A DNA stretch of 8,758 bases from Burkholderiales bacterium (GTDB lineage Bacteria; Pseudomonadota; Gammaproteobacteria; Burkholderiales; Usitatibacteraceae). Made by a program: the position numbers and the translations under genes. The stretch covers positions 1 through 8,758 of the forward strand of contig JANXWW010000261.1 in NCBI GenBank assembly GCA_025350945.1. Reading direction: 5' to 3'. The notes below the pieces were generated by a model. That model worked only from the letters and a program-made list of their open reading frames with translations. It had not been told where the DNA came from and did not search any database. This document shows, one piece after another, positions 6,675 to 8,758 of the stretch. The stretch's first letter is position 1. Each line of letters begins with the position of its first letter.

Positions 6675-8507
6675 CTACCGGCTACTCATCAACATCAGCT
6701 CGCGAATCGATTTCACCGGTGCGCTACCATACGATAAAAACTGATTGTTAAAAGCCTTCACCGAAAATTTATCGCCCTGCATCTCGCGCATCTCATTGCG
6801 CAGCGCCGTGATTTCAGCATAACCGTTGTAGTAGCTGGTGAGCTGCACCTGGTTGAGTGTGGCGCGCTTCCATTTATTGGTGGCCTCGGCTTCTTCCTGA
6901 AACGCTTCACGCATCATCATCGTAATTGCGGCTTCTTTTGACATATTCATCGTTTGAATTTCGATGTCAAGAATCGTATTGACGACCGTGCGCAGATTCC
7001 ATTTCATCCACATCAGCCATATCTCGTCATCGTTATTGCCGTAGCCCGCATCGAGCATCATCCGCTCGCCATAGACAGCCCAGCCTTCCACCATTGAGCC
7101 ATTGCCGAAGATTGTTTTAATACGGCTCTTCGATTTATTTGCGTGTACCAGTTGCGTGTAATGGCCGGGAATTGCCTCGTGAATATTCAATATCTGCAAA
7201 GTCCAATCGTTGTATTCGCGCAGCTCGGATTGAGCCTCGGCATCACTCATTTCGTCAAGCGGTGTGACGTTATAGTACGTGTTGGCTTTCGGGTCATACG
7301 GGCCCGCCGCACTCACTGAAGCACCCGCGCCATCGCCGCGCATGTATCGCGGCATCTCGCGCACCAAAAGCGGACGCGTGCGATCCTGATTGAGCAGATT
7401 TTTATCGCGCACGAATTTTTCAAGAGCCGGAATCTGTTTGCGCACGGTTTCAACAAACGCATCACGTTTGGTATGGCGTGTCGCCAGCTCATCAATCACC
7501 GCGCGAATCATGAGCAGACGATCACCCGGCATTTGCTTTACGTCCATATACTTTGGCCAGAGCGCACGAGCGCGTTTTTCCATCGCATCGTGCAGTGATG
7601 CTTTTTCCGCAATCGCGCGTTTGTGTAATTCATCCACGCTGAAACCGGATTGAATATCGTAGGCAAATTTCTTCGCGTAAAGTTCGCGGCCAATGCGGAA
7701 ACTACGTGCATTACCGGGCGCGAGCTGCGTATTTAATTCAGTCAATTTTGTCAAATGCGCGATGAAACCACTGATTGCTTCACGTGCTTTTTCAACGCGC
7801 GATTGAAACATTGCTTTTTCCGCAGCGCTTAGTTTTGAGCCTTTCACTCGCTTCACCAAATCATCATCAAATAAACTCAGTGCTCCCTTGTTTTGCAATA
7901 TAGAAAGCTCGGTATGTTCGCGCGTGGGTTCGTTAATACTGTCTTTCGCGGCGGCGTAATAGGCTGATACTTTTGCCAGCCGCGTCATCACATGCCGCAG
8001 CCTCGTTTCCAGCGGCGCATAGTCGGTATTGAGCAGCAAACCGAAGTCGTTGCCAATATTGTAGTGCGAAGGTTGCCACTGCCAGCTTTTGAAGGTGGTG
8101 ACATCCCAGCGCGACGCTTCGAATTGATTGCGCATCAACGTCAAATCAACACGATGCGATGCACTCAATCGCGCTGTATCGAATTTCGTCAGCATTGCAA
8201 GCTGCCGATCATAGAACGCAATAGCGCGAGCGCGCGACGCGGCATCAGGCACCGTCATTTCCTGCGCGTGCTTGTAGTAACCAACACTAACACCCTGCTC
8301 TGGAAACGTGCGCCACATTTCGATCAGCGCACGGTCTGCATATTGCTCAAAAGCAATGTCTGCCGCAGAGCGCACATCGGCACTCGCTGCAATAGCAGAA
8401 GAGCTTAAAGAAAGTAAGGCCAAAGACAAAATACTCGCAAGCATCGTCAGAAAAGCGCGCACGAACGCAGCATCGCAAAGAGGCGAGAGGGATTGATTTT
8501 TTTTCAT
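6675..8507 (-). CDS. secreted DUF885-family metallopeptidase
   Basis: This 610-residue protein of the DUF885 family comprises putative zinc peptidases with a mainly helical fold. A Sec signal peptide is present (basic MKKN start, hydrophobic core about 18-38, SSAIA-A cleavage near residue 40), so it probably works in the periplasm or outside. The signature HEAIPGHYTQ begins at residue 443: His443 and Glu444 of the HExxPGH motif, with His449, would bind and activate zinc. EGWAVY with Glu474 is the expected third-ligand segment. YYNVTPLDEM and the C-terminal YYNGYAEI region are also family-like. Length is close to the usual 550-620 residues and no damage is seen. ATG 8505-8507 is preferred; GTG 8508-8510 directly before it is in frame and adds one residue. 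Only a weak AGG lies upstream. Substrates are unknown; peptide hydrolysis is inferred from the motif. Confidence 0.88.
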   Translation of the reverse strand: MKKNQSLSPLCDAAFVRAFLTMLASILSLALLSLSSSAIAASADVRSAADIAFEQYADRALIEMWRTFPEQGVSVGYYKHAQEMTVPDAASRARAIAFYDRQLAMLTKFDTARLSASHRVDLTLMRNQFEASRWDVTTFKSWQWQPSHYNIGNDFGLLLNTDYAPLETRLRHVMTRLAKVSAYYAAAKDSINEPTREHTELSILQNKGALSLFDDDLVKRVKGSKLSAAEKAMFQSRVEKAREAISGFIAHLTKLTELNTQLAPGNARSFRIGRELYAKKFAYDIQSGFSVDELHKRAIAEKASLHDAMEKRARALWPKYMDVKQMPGDRLLMIRAVIDELATRHTKRDAFVETVRKQIPALEKFVRDKNLLNQDRTRPLLVREMPRYMRGDGAGASVSAAGPYDPKANTYYNVTPLDEMSDAEAQSELREYNDWTLQILNIHEAIPGHYTQLVHANKSKSRIKTIFGNGSMVEGWAVYGERMMLDAGYGNNDDEIWLMWMKWNLRTVVNTILDIEIQTMNMSKEAAITMMMREAFQEEAEATNKWKRATLNQVQLTSYYNGYAEITALRNEMREMQGDKFSVKAFNNQFLSYGSAPVKSIRELMLMSSR

Positions 8508-8513
8508 CACTCA

Positions 8514-8543
8514 ATGATACCTGCTGAGTGCATGAATTGTGAA
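8514..8543 (-). promoter_or_regulatory. candidate promoter of the DUF885 gene
   Basis: On the minus strand TTCACA (8538-8543) and TATCAT (8514-8519) are 18 bases apart. The predicted transcription start would fall on or next to the GTG/ATG start codons, implying a leaderless or nearly leaderless message, which fits the poor Shine-Dalgarno. The match is approximate. Confidence 0.25.
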
Positions 8544-8544
8544 A

Positions 8545-8571
8545 CACTGAGCTGTGGCACGTGGCTCAGTG
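8545..8571 (-). terminator. hairpin downstream of the IS30-type transposase, probable terminator
   Basis: CACTGAGC (8545-8552) and GCTCAGTG (8564-8571) are a perfect 8-bp inverted repeat around an 11-base loop. Read on the minus strand it lies 54 bases after the transposase stop and is followed by TTTCAC; an A-rich stretch precedes it, so it may also act weakly on the + strand. It would insulate the DUF885 gene from transposon transcription. The T-run is short, which limits confidence. Confidence 0.4.
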
Positions 8572-8625
8572 CAGCAGTTTTATTGATTCACCTATTAGCG
8601 GGCGTTTTCAGCCATTTACCCGGAT

Positions 8626-8758
8626 TCAAGTTCGAAAGGCGACACGCGGTGGGCATTTGAATGCTACCTCGTGAGGGGTTAGAAAGCCAAGACATTTACG
8701 CGGGGTGTGGTTGTGTTTATGCTGAATTCGATTCAGTTGGGCTTGGGTCAACGTATCC
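8626..8758 (-). CDS. C-terminal end of an IS30-family transposase (truncated by the window edge)
   Basis: The minus strand is open from the right edge (first full codon at 8757) to TGA at 8626-8628, encoding 43 residues. The stretch LNRIQHKHNHTPRKCLGFLT is followed by PHEVAF and ends VAFRT. This is the typical end of an IS30 transposase integrase domain, where LN-x-(R/T)PRK-x-LGF-x-TP-x-EV follows the last catalytic glutamate and many members end in VALRT or similar. The catalytic DDE residues lie beyond the window. The terminal inverted repeat should be near the stop codon, around 8600-8650, but its partner end is not visible, so its exact boundary cannot be set. Whether the element is intact cannot be judged here. 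Confidence 0.75.
   Translation of the reverse strand, partial: DTLTQAQLNRIQHKHNHTPRKCLGFLTPHEVAFKCPPRVAFRT

Noticed and set aside
6663..6685. Short palindrome-like AGCTACCGGCT between the convergent sco and DUF885 genes
   Set aside because: The stem would be only three or four pairs, it overlaps the DUF885 stop codon and lacks a T-run, so it is not a credible terminator.
7992..8408. Open frame of 138 codons on the + strand opposite the DUF885 gene
   Set aside because: It is an arginine-rich antisense shadow of the real coding strand, with no start signal.
1..8758. CRISPR array, tRNA or rRNA genes, riboswitch
   Set aside because: I saw no regularly spaced repeats, cloverleaf signatures, rRNA segments or recognisable aptamer on either strand.

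Overview
The window holds six substantial protein genes or gene ends plus the edge of a transposon. It most likely comes from a betaproteobacterium, with Burkholderiales or a relative favoured. The reasons are moderate GC coding sequence (roughly half GC by eye), a FecR-type secreted protein beside a CHASE2 sensor kinase, a Proteobacteria-style MBL-fold hydrolase, and a periplasmic SBP56/methanethiol oxidase with a SCO partner. This placement is inferred from gene content, not proven.

Layout. Positions 1-414 (+) are the C-terminal end of a secreted protein with fibronectin-III-like repeats. It is followed after 22 bases by a complete CHASE2-PAS-histidine kinase gene (437-2926, +). This kinase converges on an MBL-fold hydrolase with a C-terminal helical extension (2968-4029, -). 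A 530-base intergenic region (4030-4559) follows. Its left quarter is extremely AT-rich. Its middle holds a short coding remnant that looks like the tail of an HTH antitoxin, nested in a long interrupted inverted repeat. Next is a two-gene operon (4560-6662, +): mtoX (periplasmic copper-dependent methanethiol oxidase, SBP56 family) and a SCO1/SenC-type copper/thiol protein. This operon converges, with a 12-base gap, on a secreted DUF885 metallopeptidase gene (6675-8507, -). The right edge (8626-8758, -) is the C-terminus of an IS30-family transposase, separated from the DUF885 gene by a hairpin.

How the genes work together. The clearest functional unit is mtoX-sco. MtoX oxidises methanethiol to formaldehyde, sulfide and hydrogen peroxide and needs copper; the SCO protein is a plausible copper-insertion or redox partner. 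The mauG gene reported next to mtoX in characterised operons is not in this window. The kinase and the secreted FNIII-repeat protein upstream probably form an envelope-sensing pair; no response regulator gene is inside the window. The MBL hydrolase and DUF885 peptidase look like stand-alone housekeeping or accessory hydrolases.

I found no rRNA, tRNA or CRISPR array, and no wholly new multi-gene system. The least explained parts are the 4030-4559 intergenic structure and the unusual CX5C copper motif of the SCO protein.
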